Positions 1-9,358 of a stretch of DNA of 25,064 nucleotides are shown here, one piece after another; position 1 is the stretch's first letter, and every line of letters starts with the position of its first letter. This DNA is from a virus. The notes under the pieces are model-generated. The model did no database searches. It was not told where the DNA came from and saw only the letters and a list, made by a program, of their open reading frames with translations. Made by a program: the position numbers and the translations under genes. Where the stretch lies: IMG/VR virus record IMGVR_UViG_3300010297_000077, positions 1-25,064 of that record; one strand, written 5' to 3'.

Positions 1-3000
1 CTGTAACAGGATGTGTATAATAATCAACCACTGGTCCCATACCTTCCAAGCCGAGTTGATTTTGAATTAAAATTGTGATTTCATTTTTTGTTGTGAAATC
101 TGTAGATATTGCAAATAGCCTGAGTAAATACCCATTTTTGCTGGCAGGTAGATCATTGACATTGTAACCAATACTTACAGAACCTTCGCCAGCAGGTATC
201 ACTATACCTTTTTTATATCGGTAACTGTCAGAAACATTGGCTATTCCCATCGAACCGGTAATAGTATGACTTCCTACACCATACCAATTATCAAACCCAC
301 TTTGAACGTTTCCATTCGTCAAAAGAGAAACTTGATCAGGATACGAATCATAATAATACACTTTTCTTTTATAGCACGCATTTGATCTTGGGTCTTTAAT
401 AACGGTATATACTTTACTGTCATCAAGAGCACCTGATGGTGAAAATCCTAAATATGCATCTAACACTTGAATACTACCGGTATCATTTACTTTAGGTTGA
501 ATATCAACATCACATATGTTTGTTAAACTACCAGTGTAATAAACATATCTATAATCAACATCTTCCACTAATTGAACAGATCCTGTGTTATACTTGTATG
601 TAATACCAGCATCTGGTTCATGATCAATATCTGCATCATATACCGGATATTTACCACTCTGTGATACTGGATACGGAATAGTATCTGAATATTGCGGGTT
701 TGTTACTGTTGGCCTTTTACTTAATTTAACTTTTGATCGATGTAATAAATCGGGCTCAATTAAAATACCCGCAATTAAATCTGCTCGGCCTGGTACTAAT
801 TGTTTTATTTGTTCAAAGAAAGTATAATCATACAGACTTAAGATTCGTATAAATGCATTAATATCATTTCGTGACTGATATTTTTGATAATACTCATTAC
901 TTCGATTTTTTAATGTATTGTATTCAGAGTTAAATTCTTCTTCCGGATCGCCTACCCAATTATGCAAATTCGCATAACCCATATGATTAATAATCTCACG
1001 ATTTATTTGATCAGTTTGTGAAAAAACAATAGCGAGTCTTGAACTATCTGTCGGTTTGTCATCATACTGCGATGTTTCACCTCGTGCACTTGGCGATAAA
1101 TCAAATTTCAATGAATTATCTTCCAATCGTATTTTTTCTGATCTGAACGTATTACCAACAGTTTTCGGTGCTACGGCATAATACGTTTCATTCACAACTG
1201 TATATTGCGATTCTTGATCTCCTACAAAACCAGAAAATGAAACTGCTGTTGGTAGAATACCTGTTTGGTTAGGATGACTTGACGATTGCGTAACTGAATT
1301 GTTTGTGCTGTGGTTCCATCGTTGATTATCTAACCCAAACGGATGATATCGATACAAAGAATAGAACGACCCAGATAGCGAGTTTACATGATACGCAGCT
1401 GGATTTTTTACGTGTTGATTAAACGTGGTGTTATTATATGTTGTATAATATTCTTTATATGCTTGAACTTGCCCAGAAAATCTGTAAACGTCAGTTCCGG
1501 AGCCGCTTAGTGTATAACCTGCACTTGAGCTTGCGTTTAACTCAGACAGCACTGATGCTGGTGAACCTCCTAAATATGCAACGTTATAAGTCGTATTATG
1601 ATTATTTGTCGCTGCTAAGCTTGAAGAAAAATTAATTACACCGTAAGAACAATCCAAAGATTGTGCGATATCAACATACCACTGACCCGTTGTTGGGTCA
1701 GAATCCCAACTCTTATACAAACGAACAGTCCACAAATCATCATTAAATAGTGGCAAGTATTCAGAATATTCAATTTGACTTGAGCCGGTAGTATTTGTAA
1801 AGTTTTCGATCATCAGTTTTCCATATTCAGTAGATCCAGAAATGCTTGCTGATGATTCTAGGGCTACTGATGATACTAATGATAGTGCAATTACAGGTGA
1901 ATTATCTGTCCTTGCTATTGTGAATAAATTCCTTGGATTAGTTGATCCGGTGGTATTTGTAGAAAAACGAAACTCATATGTATCCGGGTATCGATTGTAT
2001 GTTGTTGAACCTGTTGTTGCATTGCACCATTTTCCATCGCCAAATCCATAAGTAGCTACATCGTTTAAAGTCTGTGGGATTTCTACATATGAGCTTGTTT
2101 CTGTATTTAATTTATACCCAAATCGATCTTCGATAAATACTGGCATATCTACATCTTCTATACCAGGACCACCATATTCCTTTATTGATAATAAAGTATT
2201 TGGTATTCCATATATTGATAATAGTGCCTTTACTGATCTTGAGGTTCCTTTAGTTTTTAGCAAGTATGGTAAGTTATTTACAATTCGTTTCCAAACCTGT
2301 TGTGTTTGCTCCTCATGAGATATTACTCGCATATTAGAGCTTGTTTGGAAACTACCCGACTGATCTGTTCCTAATTTATATTTCCAAAGATTGGATAATG
2401 ATCTCGTGTTTTGTAAATCCCAACCAAAACTCTTTGCAATTTCAAATAACAACTCTTTTGGTGCACCTCGTTCCGGATGTTCATCTTTATCATGGATTGA
2501 TGTTAGAGCATCGATATATGAATACATATTATCAAAATGCTCCCCGATCATGTTTACAAAAGTAACATAATCACTGTTATTTGAATCCATTAATATATGC
2601 TCTGGAATTGTCCACCACAAACTATTGTAATTACGAGCATCATAAAAAGAAGCTGTTGCAAGGTTGTTTGAATACCATGTTTCAGCAATAGAAGATGTGT
2701 ATGAATGTAGGATATATTTATCACCTGACTCGTATTTAGGCCATGGTGTTAATGAACCTGATATGTCGTGTGTGAATAATGAACCAGACTGTTGATAATA
2801 TAACCATCTTTCAAATGGATCAAAGTTGGATACTAATTTATCAATTCTATTTTGAATTGTAGTAATTGCTGCTTCTGTTGTATTTGCTAATGATTGTGTC
2901 GTGGTTGAATTAAGAGTCTTCTTATCTGCGTTGTAGCTTTCAATTAATTGTATTTTGTATTTGAAATTTTCCAATCGATTTTCAGCACGGCTATAGAAAA

Positions 3001-3889
3001 CAAAATTATTGTAATCCGTATAATCTATGTTAAGAGTAACATTGGAAGATCCTGTAATGACACTATCAAGAATTCTTTGAGTGGTTGGCAAATCCGCATC
3101 TAATAAATCATTCCAACTTTTATAAACAGTTTCTTGCGATTTCCAATCATCAACATCAATATCAAATCTTGGACCTCTAATTGTATATTGATCCGGTATT
3201 AGTTTCTTACCAGCATCTAATAAAACAGTATCAGTATAAGAATCAATAACTTGAATACCAAACCACGCATCAGAAAAATCTGGTATTTCTTCAGATATTG
3301 GATTATATGTCTTTATATAAAATACGTTCTGATCTAATTCATCAAACCTGACGTTTAGGACTTTATATATTTCATTTTCACCGAAATTTACAATGAAATT
3401 ATTCAACATATCGATTGGTGATAGCGAGAATAAAAATTCTCTAAATTGTTGCAATGCTACACCAAATGTCTCCGGATTTGAAATTGTAAATTTTATCTCG
3501 TTTCGTTCTGGAGAAACCTCTTGTATAAATGCCGGTTTTAATTCACCCTTTCGCGCAGATCCAAAGACAGGAGATATAATATTAGTAACAATTTTATAAC
3601 TCCCTTTCTCTATACCTAATACTGCAAAAACTTCTCGGGCATCTATTAAAATGCTATTTGAATCGATATCACGCAACAATGTTGCATCATATGTTGATCC
3701 TATATAATCGCCGTTAAATGTATAAACATGAACTTCGGTAAATAAAGATCCGTCTTCCACCGTGGGTATTTGTGCAGCATACTGCTCATACCCCATATTC
3801 TCTAAATCATCATTCTTGTAAACCACACCGTATTGTGGTGTATTGGTAGACTTGATAGTTTCGACGTTTATATATCTTTCTAAACTCAT
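1..3889 (-). CDS. Giant baseplate wedge protein, gp7/P2 gpI-like with LamG-like insert (partial, C-terminus off window)
   Basis: The reading frame opens with ATG at 3887-3889 and stays open to the window edge, giving at least 1296 residues. The start lies 3 nt after the stop of the upstream gene. Residues about 533-575 (PYLLKTKGTSRSVKALL, then YGIP and a KEYGG run) resemble the segment of gpI-type tail proteins that introduces the strand before the wedge core; gpI/Afp12 proteins correspond to T4 gp7. Residues about 310-350 look coiled-coil. Residues about 615-835 look like a concanavalin/LamG jelly roll, with FSGQVQAYKEYY followed by NQHVKNPAAY near its end. Following gp25 and gp6 in the same operon supports a wedge role. 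It is larger than T4 gp7 (1032 aa), so a host-binding decoration or fibre-network role is possible. The gp7 assignment is inferred from order and the short gpI-like segment. Confidence 0.72.
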   Translation of the reverse strand, partial: MSLERYINVETIKSTNTPQYGVVYKNDDLENMGYEQYAAQIPTVEDGSLFTEVHVYTFNGDYIGSTYDATLLRDIDSNSILIDAREVFAVLGIEKGSYKIVTNIISPVFGSARKGELKPAFIQEVSPERNEIKFTISNPETFGVALQQFREFLFSLSPIDMLNNFIVNFGENEIYKVLNVRFDELDQNVFYIKTYNPISEEIPDFSDAWFGIQVIDSYTDTVLLDAGKKLIPDQYTIRGPRFDIDVDDWKSQETVYKSWNDLLDADLPTTQRILDSVITGSSNVTLNIDYTDYNNFVFYSRAENRLENFKYKIQLIESYNADKKTLNSTTTQSLANTTEAAITTIQNRIDKLVSNFDPFERWLYYQQSGSLFTHDISGSLTPWPKYESGDKYILHSYTSSIAETWYSNNLATASFYDARNYNSLWWTIPEHILMDSNNSDYVTFVNMIGEHFDNMYSYIDALTSIHDKDEHPERGAPKELLFEIAKSFGWDLQNTRSLSNLWKYKLGTDQSGSFQTSSNMRVISHEEQTQQVWKRIVNNLPYLLKTKGTSRSVKALLSIYGIPNTLLSIKEYGGPGIEDVDMPVFIEDRFGYKLNTETSSYVEIPQTLNDVATYGFGDGKWCNATTGSTTYNRYPDTYEFRFSTNTTGSTNPRNLFTIARTDNSPVIALSLVSSVALESSASISGSTEYGKLMIENFTNTTGSSQIEYSEYLPLFNDDLWTVRLYKSWDSDPTTGQWYVDIAQSLDCSYGVINFSSSLAATNNHNTTYNVAYLGGSPASVLSELNASSSAGYTLSGSGTDVYRFSGQVQAYKEYYTTYNNTTFNQHVKNPAAYHVNSLSGSFYSLYRYHPFGLDNQRWNHSTNNSVTQSSSHPNQTGILPTAVSFSGFVGDQESQYTVVNETYYAVAPKTVGNTFRSEKIRLEDNSLKFDLSPSARGETSQYDDKPTDSSRLAIVFSQTDQINREIINHMGYANLHNWVGDPEEEFNSEYNTLKNRSNEYYQKYQSRNDINAFIRILSLYDYTFFEQIKQLVPGRADLIAGILIEPDLLHRSKVKLSKRPTVTNPQYSDTIPYPVSQSGKYPVYDADIDHEPDAGITYKYNTGSVQLVEDVDYRYVYYTGSLTNICDVDIQPKVNDTGSIQVLDAYLGFSPSGALDDSKVYTVIKDPRSNACYKRKVYYYDSYPDQVSLLTNGNVQSGFDNWYGVGSHTITGSMGIANVSDSYRYKKGIVIPAGEGSVSIGYNVNDLPASKNGYLLRLFAISTDFTTKNEITILIQNQLGLEGMGPVVDYYTHPVT

Positions 3890-3892
3890 ATC

Positions 3893-5185
3893 TTAACTTA
3901 GATCCCGCACCAGATCAAATAATTCATCTATTTGATCTTGTACATTGTCATAAAAATCATTTATCTGCTCTGTTTGTTGTTCCTGTTGCGATCTTGCGGC
4001 ATCTGCCAATACTGTTGCTTGTGCAATCGAACCTTCTGCTGCTGTTTGGAATGCTTCTGCTTGTGCTAACGCAGCTGCTGCGGCTGCTCGTTCTTGTTCC
4101 ACTTCATTATTTAATGCATTGAATGTTTGATCTACTGACGCTTGGAATGAATCCATGGCTCCACACGCTGCACCTACTGTATCAGATAATTGTGAAAATG
4201 ATTCACCGAATGGTGTTATAGCCATTTCTTCAGTAAATTCCGAAGATCTATCAGCGCTAACAGTTCCGCCACCAGCACCACCACCTCCTCCGGCACCGCC
4301 ACCTGATCCTCCAGAACCACCGCCTGAACCACCTCCGCTGCCACCTGAACCACCTCCGCTTCCACCAGTGCCACCTGAACCACCACCGCTACCACCACTA
4401 CCACCACTACCACCGCCGCTTCCACCAGTGCCACCTGAACCACCAGAACCGCCTGAACCACCGCCTGAACCACCGCCTGAACCACCTCCTCCGGCACCGC
4501 CTGGTGGTGGTGTCATTATATTATTCTGAACACTTGGGGGAATTGGAATAGACGGTTCATTTCCTAATTGTATTTCAGCTGCCACTTTTTCTGCATCCGT
4601 CGGTGTGAACCCACCATTAATGAGTATATTAGTGTTTGATTGTCTAATTAAATCTGCATATTGTGATGGCTCAATTACTCTAATTGATTCGTAAATTTGC
4701 CCTTTTTCTGCTAATAATACCTGTACTGTTTTAAAGTTAGGAATTTGTGTGGTAATACCATTTATAATAGTGTGGTATGTGTAATTTTCTGGTTTCTGTA
4801 CACCTTGACCAACAACTCGAAAGATTGTCCCGTCATCAAAAACAAACGGATCACCTAAAACAGATATTGACTCTCGTGGGCTGAAATATTCGAAATTCCT
4901 ATTGACTTTATATATAAAATTTGCATCATTTAAAAACACTTTCAACGGTAATAGATTTATAAAAGACTTTGATTCTTTTATTGGTATTATTGCGGTTTGA
5001 CTAAAATTCCGCTGAGAAATTTTGCTTGCAATTGGATGTTTTGCAATCATTTCAGCCTTAGTTTCTTTTGTAATAGATTCACTATCGCCCGGAAATCCAT
5101 TCAAAATAAACCGCATTTGCCCTGCTTCAGGTGAACCAGGTACTGCATATTTAATTGGTGCAAAAATTGTGTTTATACTTTTCAT
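3893..5185 (-). CDS. Virion protein with N-terminal domain, 79-residue Gly/Ser linker and C-terminal coiled coil
   Basis: A 430-aa protein with three parts. Residues 1-220 form a mixed, probably beta-rich domain (for example VFDDGTIFRVVGQG) that I do not recognise. Residues 229-307 are almost only Gly with Ser, Thr and a few Ala. Residues 315-430 are helical and rich in Ala, Gln and Glu, ending in a heptad-like acidic tail (DNVQDQIDELFDLVRDL). Its ATG overlaps the upstream stop by 4 nt (ATGA), and the giant wedge gene follows after 3 nt, so it is translated with the baseplate set. A long flexible linker between a folded domain and a coiled coil suggests a tethered tail or baseplate appendage. 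Gly-rich tracts also occur in T-even gp38 adhesins, but these are linker-like rather than the motif-type loops of gp38. Structural role likely, precise function unknown. Confidence 0.7.
   Translation of the reverse strand: MKSINTIFAPIKYAVPGSPEAGQMRFILNGFPGDSESITKETKAEMIAKHPIASKISQRNFSQTAIIPIKESKSFINLLPLKVFLNDANFIYKVNRNFEYFSPRESISVLGDPFVFDDGTIFRVVGQGVQKPENYTYHTIINGITTQIPNFKTVQVLLAEKGQIYESIRVIEPSQYADLIRQSNTNILINGGFTPTDAEKVAAEIQLGNEPSIPIPPSVQNNIMTPPPGGAGGGGSGGGSGGGSGGSGGSGGTGGSGGGSGGSGGSGGGSGGTGGSGGGSGGSGGGSGGGSGGSGGGAGGGGGAGGGTVSADRSSEFTEEMAITPFGESFSQLSDTVGAACGAMDSFQASVDQTFNALNNEVEQERAAAAAALAQAEAFQTAAEGSIAQATVLADAARSQQEQQTEQINDFYDNVQDQIDELFDLVRDLS
4265..4501 (-). repeat. Coding repeat: Gly/Ser linker tract
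   Basis: This tract encodes residues 229-307 of the overlapping virion protein. The DNA is made of short GGN/AGC-type units. A 30-nt block at 4357-4386 recurs exactly at 4417-4446, a 60-nt period, which points to recent unit duplication or slippage. It is strikingly GC-rich against the AT-rich surroundings because glycine codons are GGN. Long open frames on the other strand and in another minus frame are side effects of this composition. Confidence 0.9.
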
Positions 5186-6285
5186 CGCTCAACTTTAAAA
5201 TTAATACCGCTGTCAATAATTTCTGTTCCATTATCATCCACTACTTTTATCAGCACTTTATAATAACGAACTGGTAAAAAGTTCGCTAAATCTAACGTTA
5301 TAAAATGCCCATCATCATCCAAATCTATCTTAGTTCCGACCGTATTATATGGAACTATTGAAGTACCTGTTACATAATCCACAACTGAATAGTATGTCGT
5401 TTCTGGAAATCGTAATGGTGTAATATTTCTAACTGACCGACTATAAGATTTAGTTGGATATTTTTCACGAACACCCAACCGCAATTTTATATTTTCTCCA
5501 ACTCGATAAAACGATTTCAAGTTTTTACAATACACCGTATAATTGTTATCTACAAAACTCGCTGTTGAAAAAGAGCCAGTATAACCTGAGTGGTTATCCC
5601 AAAATATTTCCAACCTTGGTATGTAAATTGTGTGTGTATCTTTACCGAAAAATTTCAAACTACCATACACATTTGAATCACCCTCACTACCAGAAGAATG
5701 CTTTAATATAAAACCATTATTAGTAATTGATCCGCTTACCCATTCTTGAACAATTGGTGTTACATTCATCCTAATATCTGGGCTTTGGAACGAGAATGAT
5801 TGCGATGCTACATAATTTGAGTTCCAACTTCCACCACCCGATACAGATGTATATTCAACAACATAAGAAGCGGAATTCCATTGATCTGCAGCATCTTTTG
5901 ATGACTTATATGCCCAAGAAACGCCATTTGTTACTTCAGGCCTATCATTATAATAACCGTTACCATTTACCCAGCTTTCTGCTATTGGATGTGCATATAA
6001 CGTATATTCATTTGCAACAGCAACTGAATCAATTGAATACAAATTTAAATAATATTGAGCAGAACCGGTATCGATTGTTTGTGAAGTAACACCACTTAAA
6101 TCAAAATCAAGTAATATTCTTGAATTATATGTAGAGCCCCATTCGGCATATAAATCAGACTCATCATCCCGGGTTTGACCTTCTGCAAACTTAGTTATTT
6201 CAATAATCTGATCCGCTCCTGTGTTTCTATACTGAGCTTTTTCATATATTGTTGCATCACGCTTTGGATAAAGTATTTTATACAT
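5182..6285 (-). CDS. DNRLRE/CBM96-like beta-sandwich virion protein
   Basis: A 367-aa protein. The N-terminal 235 residues follow the DNRLRE/CBM96 pattern: an opening DATIYE, a LLDFDLSG strand, W-x-N-G after ESW, a GVSW strand, then DIRMNVTPIVQEWVSG and NGFILKHSSG before a closing strand with PRLEIFWD. This fold is known from secreted carbohydrate-binding and adhesion proteins. The last 130 residues look like a second beta-rich domain. The start is well supported by GGAGG 8 nt before ATG, and the gene overlaps the 74-aa gene upstream by 8 nt. Its place between gp6 and the giant wedge protein argues for a peripheral baseplate component, perhaps glycan binding (inference). A gp8 or gp10 analogue is possible but I see no direct similarity. 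Confidence 0.7.
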   Translation of the reverse strand: MYKILYPKRDATIYEKAQYRNTGADQIIEITKFAEGQTRDDESDLYAEWGSTYNSRILLDFDLSGVTSQTIDTGSAQYYLNLYSIDSVAVANEYTLYAHPIAESWVNGNGYYNDRPEVTNGVSWAYKSSKDAADQWNSASYVVEYTSVSGGGSWNSNYVASQSFSFQSPDIRMNVTPIVQEWVSGSITNNGFILKHSSGSEGDSNVYGSLKFFGKDTHTIYIPRLEIFWDNHSGYTGSFSTASFVDNNYTVYCKNLKSFYRVGENIKLRLGVREKYPTKSYSRSVRNITPLRFPETTYYSVVDYVTGTSIVPYNTVGTKIDLDDDGHFITLDLANFLPVRYYKVLIKVVDDNGTEIIDSGINFKVER

Positions 6286-6502
6286 TCATAGCCTCCAAGC
6301 AATTAAAAGCTTCACGAAAATGAACTAATGCTTCGTTAAACTTTTTTTCATTATCTATATTTTGATCATTTTTTACAATAACTGAGATATTTTGTATAAT
6401 TTCGTCGATTTCTTCGATATAGTTATTCAGATCGTCTTGTGATGACTCTGGTTCGTAGAAATTTTCTAAAATATCTCTTAATCTTTTATTTTGTTTCATC
6501 AT
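6278..6502 (-). CDS. Small hypothetical protein in the baseplate operon
   Basis: A 74-aa acidic, apparently all-helical protein (NNYIEEIDEIIQNISVIVKN) with no recognised family. It starts with two consecutive Met codons; either could be used. It sits between gp6 and the DNRLRE-like gene, 21 nt after the gp6-side gene boundary and overlapping the next gene by 8 nt (ATGTATAA), so it is a true member of the operon. A small chaperone or wedge linker would fit the position, but nothing in the sequence proves it. Confidence 0.65.
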   Translation of the reverse strand: MMKQNKRLRDILENFYEPESSQDDLNNYIEEIDEIIQNISVIVKNDQNIDNEKKFNEALVHFREAFNCLEAMNV

Positions 6503-6523
6503 TTTACTTCAAATTTAAATTCA

Positions 6524-8413
6524 TTACAGGTCAATCACCCTCCCTTTAATATCTTCGCGAGGATATTTAACTTCAAATACTGATGGATCGAGTGATGGAT
6601 ATATTATATTATTCCGTGTGGCATCTTCAATTGAATATACATTTCCGGAATAACCGAGCGTAGTATCTGATAAATTCGTTACTTTAAAATTATCAATTGT
6701 TTGCACGCCATCAATCTTATCTAATTCAATAACAATATCTGTTATTTGGATTGGTGCGTTTATTTGCATATTATCATTATTAAATAATTCAATCAATCGA
6801 TTATTACACTTCAATAAAACCTCATACGAATTGAAATTCGGGCGTGTAATTATATCATATTCTATGCCAATATTAATGATGAATGGATCCTTTATATTGA
6901 TAGCATCAGTCATTAATCGATATTGACTTAGATAATTTCTTAAGTTTTCTTTAATTGCATCATTAGCAAATGTAAATTGACCAGCCGCGTTTTTTGTTAA
7001 TATATACAAATTTAATGCATATGGGTTTGGTATAGTCTCTTGCGAATTCCATCTCGATGTTTGAAAATCCTGCTCGATATATGCTGCTGCTATAGAACCA
7101 TATTTATCTGGCATAGTGAAGCAACGCAATATATAATCTTCACGAGTTACAGATCTGTTTTGAGCAGCAAAATTTGCCATTGCTTCTTCACGAATTACAT
7201 CGATATCTTTTCTATTCATACCACCATATGCCGGATGTGGATTATTTGCAGTTACAGAATTCTGTATTTCCGTCAATACGACTTGGTCTACGCCTGCTAA
7301 TTGAGATCTAAAATTGATTGTATCAATTGTATTTAATGTATTTGCTTTTACGTTTCCATCAAGGCCATTCGATACTGCATATTTTACGGTCAATGTAGTG
7401 TCGTTTGGTGCTAATCCATATGTCTTTGTATAAAGAAAATTTGTAGGATCAATACCAACATCTTCTGCTCTTGCAAAGTAATCCAAACCTAAACCAACAT
7501 TCATAGGATTTGGTATAATTTCCTCATCAGCTTCACTATTTAATCCTGCTCCAAATTGTATTTCCAAAAAATCATCATTTCTCCGCCTTGTTATAAATCG
7601 TTTCTCTGTTTGTTTATAACATAGCATATACGGTACTGTTGAAGCATATTGTGTATAATTTCGATTATTGAATTCTGTATTTCTGATCGATATTGGCACC
7701 AAATCTTGAGCTAAATATGGAACCTCATACCATATATTATTATCAGAGTCTGTAATTGATACAACTTCGGAAATATTTGAATTGCGTAAAACAATCTTGT
7801 CATATTTTTTTGCATCCGTAAAATCGTATGTTTCAGTAAATAGCTCACCCTCAACACCCTTTACACATTTTTTCAACAAATAATATTCTATAGAACCGTC
7901 CTCAAGAACACTATATACAGAAACGTCAGTTTTATCGTAACTGCTACTAAATCGAAAATTTACTGCATCAATTGTTCTAAACGATACACCATCTTCATTA
8001 GATACAATCATTTCCGGTTCGATTTCTAAAGCGTAATCCCAATTTGGTTTTGTATTTGTGCCGGTACCTGTTGATGGAATTAGCTGCATTATATCAAACT
8101 CAACTTGTGCTGGCACTAATGTTTTTGGTTTATACCCTAATCCTTGTGATAAATTATACAAATTTTTTCTTTCTTGTACTGTATACAAAAATGATTCTTG
8201 TAATTGCACATCTGCATAGAAATTTAGTACATCACCTACATACGCTGCCATTTCGATCATATGCATACCAGGAGATGTTTCATTAAAATCACTGTACGTA
8301 TTGGGAAAATAATTTTTCGTATGGTTAATTAGCGAATTACGAAGATCGCCAAAATCCTTTGAAGTATATTTTATATCACGTTTTATTTTATCGGTTAACG
8401 ATCGTCTAGCCAT
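6524..8413 (-). CDS. 6: Baseplate wedge subunit gp6 (gpJ-like)
   Basis: A 629-aa protein, close to T4 gp6 (660 aa). The N-terminus has the typical opening of marine T4-like gp6 proteins (SLTDKIKRDIKYTSKDFGDL) and a conserved stretch ETSPGMHMIEMAAYVGDVL at about residue 44. A mid-protein segment with EEAMANFAAQNRSVTREDY (about 415-435) matches the baseplate J-like core that is conserved from P2 gpJ to T4 gp6. In the virion, gp6 dimers join neighbouring wedges into the inner baseplate ring. The ATG overlaps the gp25 stop by 8 nt (ATGGCTAG). The gp25-gp6 neighbourhood is a hallmark of contractile baseplates and makes the call firm. Confidence 0.93.
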   Translation of the reverse strand: MARRSLTDKIKRDIKYTSKDFGDLRNSLINHTKNYFPNTYSDFNETSPGMHMIEMAAYVGDVLNFYADVQLQESFLYTVQERKNLYNLSQGLGYKPKTLVPAQVEFDIMQLIPSTGTGTNTKPNWDYALEIEPEMIVSNEDGVSFRTIDAVNFRFSSSYDKTDVSVYSVLEDGSIEYYLLKKCVKGVEGELFTETYDFTDAKKYDKIVLRNSNISEVVSITDSDNNIWYEVPYLAQDLVPISIRNTEFNNRNYTQYASTVPYMLCYKQTEKRFITRRRNDDFLEIQFGAGLNSEADEEIIPNPMNVGLGLDYFARAEDVGIDPTNFLYTKTYGLAPNDTTLTVKYAVSNGLDGNVKANTLNTIDTINFRSQLAGVDQVVLTEIQNSVTANNPHPAYGGMNRKDIDVIREEAMANFAAQNRSVTREDYILRCFTMPDKYGSIAAAYIEQDFQTSRWNSQETIPNPYALNLYILTKNAAGQFTFANDAIKENLRNYLSQYRLMTDAINIKDPFIINIGIEYDIITRPNFNSYEVLLKCNNRLIELFNNDNMQINAPIQITDIVIELDKIDGVQTIDNFKVTNLSDTTLGYSGNVYSIEDATRNNIIYPSLDPSVFEVKYPREDIKGRVIDL

Positions 8414-8873
8414 TTAATACCTCGATATTTAAATTAAGTTCAGCATCTGTAAAGAAAGAGAGTTGAACATTTGCACCTGATTCAGATACTTTAAATGAAA
8501 TTAATATGTTTAATGCGTTTGCATCATCTTCATTTTCAGTAACTTGGACATTTAGGAGTTGGATATATGGTAACCAACGATTAATTTGATCTTCTATCCG
8601 ATTTTTTAAATTTGTTATGCCAGATTTCGTAATCTGTTCGAATACATAATAATATAAACCAACTCCTAGATCTGGTTGCATTACTCGCTCTCCAGAACGA
8701 GTTAATATTAAATTAATTAAATTTGAAATTGCTTGTTCTTCAGTCGTTCTTGACTGGCTGAATGTAGATTGCGTTGACGTACTATTTAAAGGTAACTTTA
8801 GAGCCAAGTATCCGTCATCTTTTCCGGAATCACTTGGGTAGATTTTACCATCAATAAATACTTGTCGAGCCAT
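8406..8873 (-). CDS. 25: Baseplate wedge subunit gp25
   Basis: A 155-aa GPW/gp25-family protein. The family signature is clear: ILTRSGERVMQPDLGVGLYYYVFEQ at about residues 56-80, followed by an amphipathic helix with IEDQINRWLPYIQL and a C-terminal beta pair. Length is near T4 gp25 (132 aa) with a short N-terminal extension (DGKIYPSDSGKDDGYLALKLP), common in marine T4-like phages. gp25 links the wedge to the first sheath ring. It is cotranscribed with gp6, overlapping it by 8 nt. No strong Shine-Dalgarno is visible before the ATG. Confidence 0.93.
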   Translation of the reverse strand: MARQVFIDGKIYPSDSGKDDGYLALKLPLNSTSTQSTFSQSRTTEEQAISNLINLILTRSGERVMQPDLGVGLYYYVFEQITKSGITNLKNRIEDQINRWLPYIQLLNVQVTENEDDANALNILISFKVSESGANVQLSFFTDAELNLNIEVLNG

Positions 8874-8891
8874 TACATTATTCCATTCTTA

Positions 8892-9311
8892 CTATTTGAA
8901 AAAATCCTGTCCGGTTTTGTTCATTTTATCAATAAAAGCTTTATTTCGATTTGGATCTAATATCTTTGACCATAAATCATCTTGACCTGTTTTTTCTACG
9001 TTATCTAGGATAGATTCTGCGTTAACTTTGGGTGAATTACCGGCATATGCCGTTTCATTAAGCTCATCTGGATGATATGGTTCAACATTTAGATCTGATA
9101 ATGTTGAAAATAAACCTGCAGGTTTAAATGATTTTTGTTTACTTTGGTATTTTTCTGTTAAATTATCATCAGCGTTATTATGAGAACGATATTGATTTGA
9201 TTGTTGGTTATTATTTGATTTTAATTCTCTGATCTCATTACGTAATGTTTGTATATCAGTTCGTAATGCCAATAAAGCCTCGAATAATACTTTCTTTTCT
9301 TGTGGTTTCAT
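8892..9311 (-). CDS. Hypothetical protein with N-terminal coiled coil (baseplate operon)
   Basis: A 139-aa protein with no family I recognise. Residues 4-32 form a likely coiled coil (ALLALRTDIQTLRNEIREL), followed by an Asn/Gln-rich linker (about 33-55) and a conserved-looking C-terminal part with TGQDDLWSKILD and KMNKTGQDFF. It lies between the hub gene and gp25, where T4-like phages often carry small baseplate or assembly factors. Its ATG is preceded at 9322-9337 by an AT motif also found upstream of the gene starting at 18699. Function unknown. Confidence 0.65.
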   Translation of the reverse strand: MKPQEKKVLFEALLALRTDIQTLRNEIRELKSNNNQQSNQYRSHNNADDNLTEKYQSKQKSFKPAGLFSTLSDLNVEPYHPDELNETAYAGNSPKVNAESILDNVEKTGQDDLWSKILDPNRNKAFIDKMNKTGQDFFK

Positions 9312-9321
9312 AACGTATCAC

Positions 9322-9337
9322 TTTTTATATAAATATA
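9322..9337 (-). promoter_or_regulatory. AT-rich upstream motif shared with 18703-18718 (possible late promoter)
   Basis: The minus-strand 16-mer TATATTTATATAAAAA occurs here, 11-26 nt before the ATG of the 139-aa gene, and exactly again at 18703-18718 before the 316-aa gene. It contains TATAAAAA, near the T4 late element TATAAATA read by gp55-type sigma factors. AT richness makes chance matches likely, so this is tentative. Confidence 0.3.
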
Positions 9338-9358
9338 TGGTAATATAGATTTCTATTT

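Noticed and set aside
4155-4529. Plus-strand proline-rich frame of 124 codons
   Set aside because: It is the antisense of the Gly/Ser tract: GGN on one strand gives CCN on the other. No ribosome site, and it opposes all other genes.
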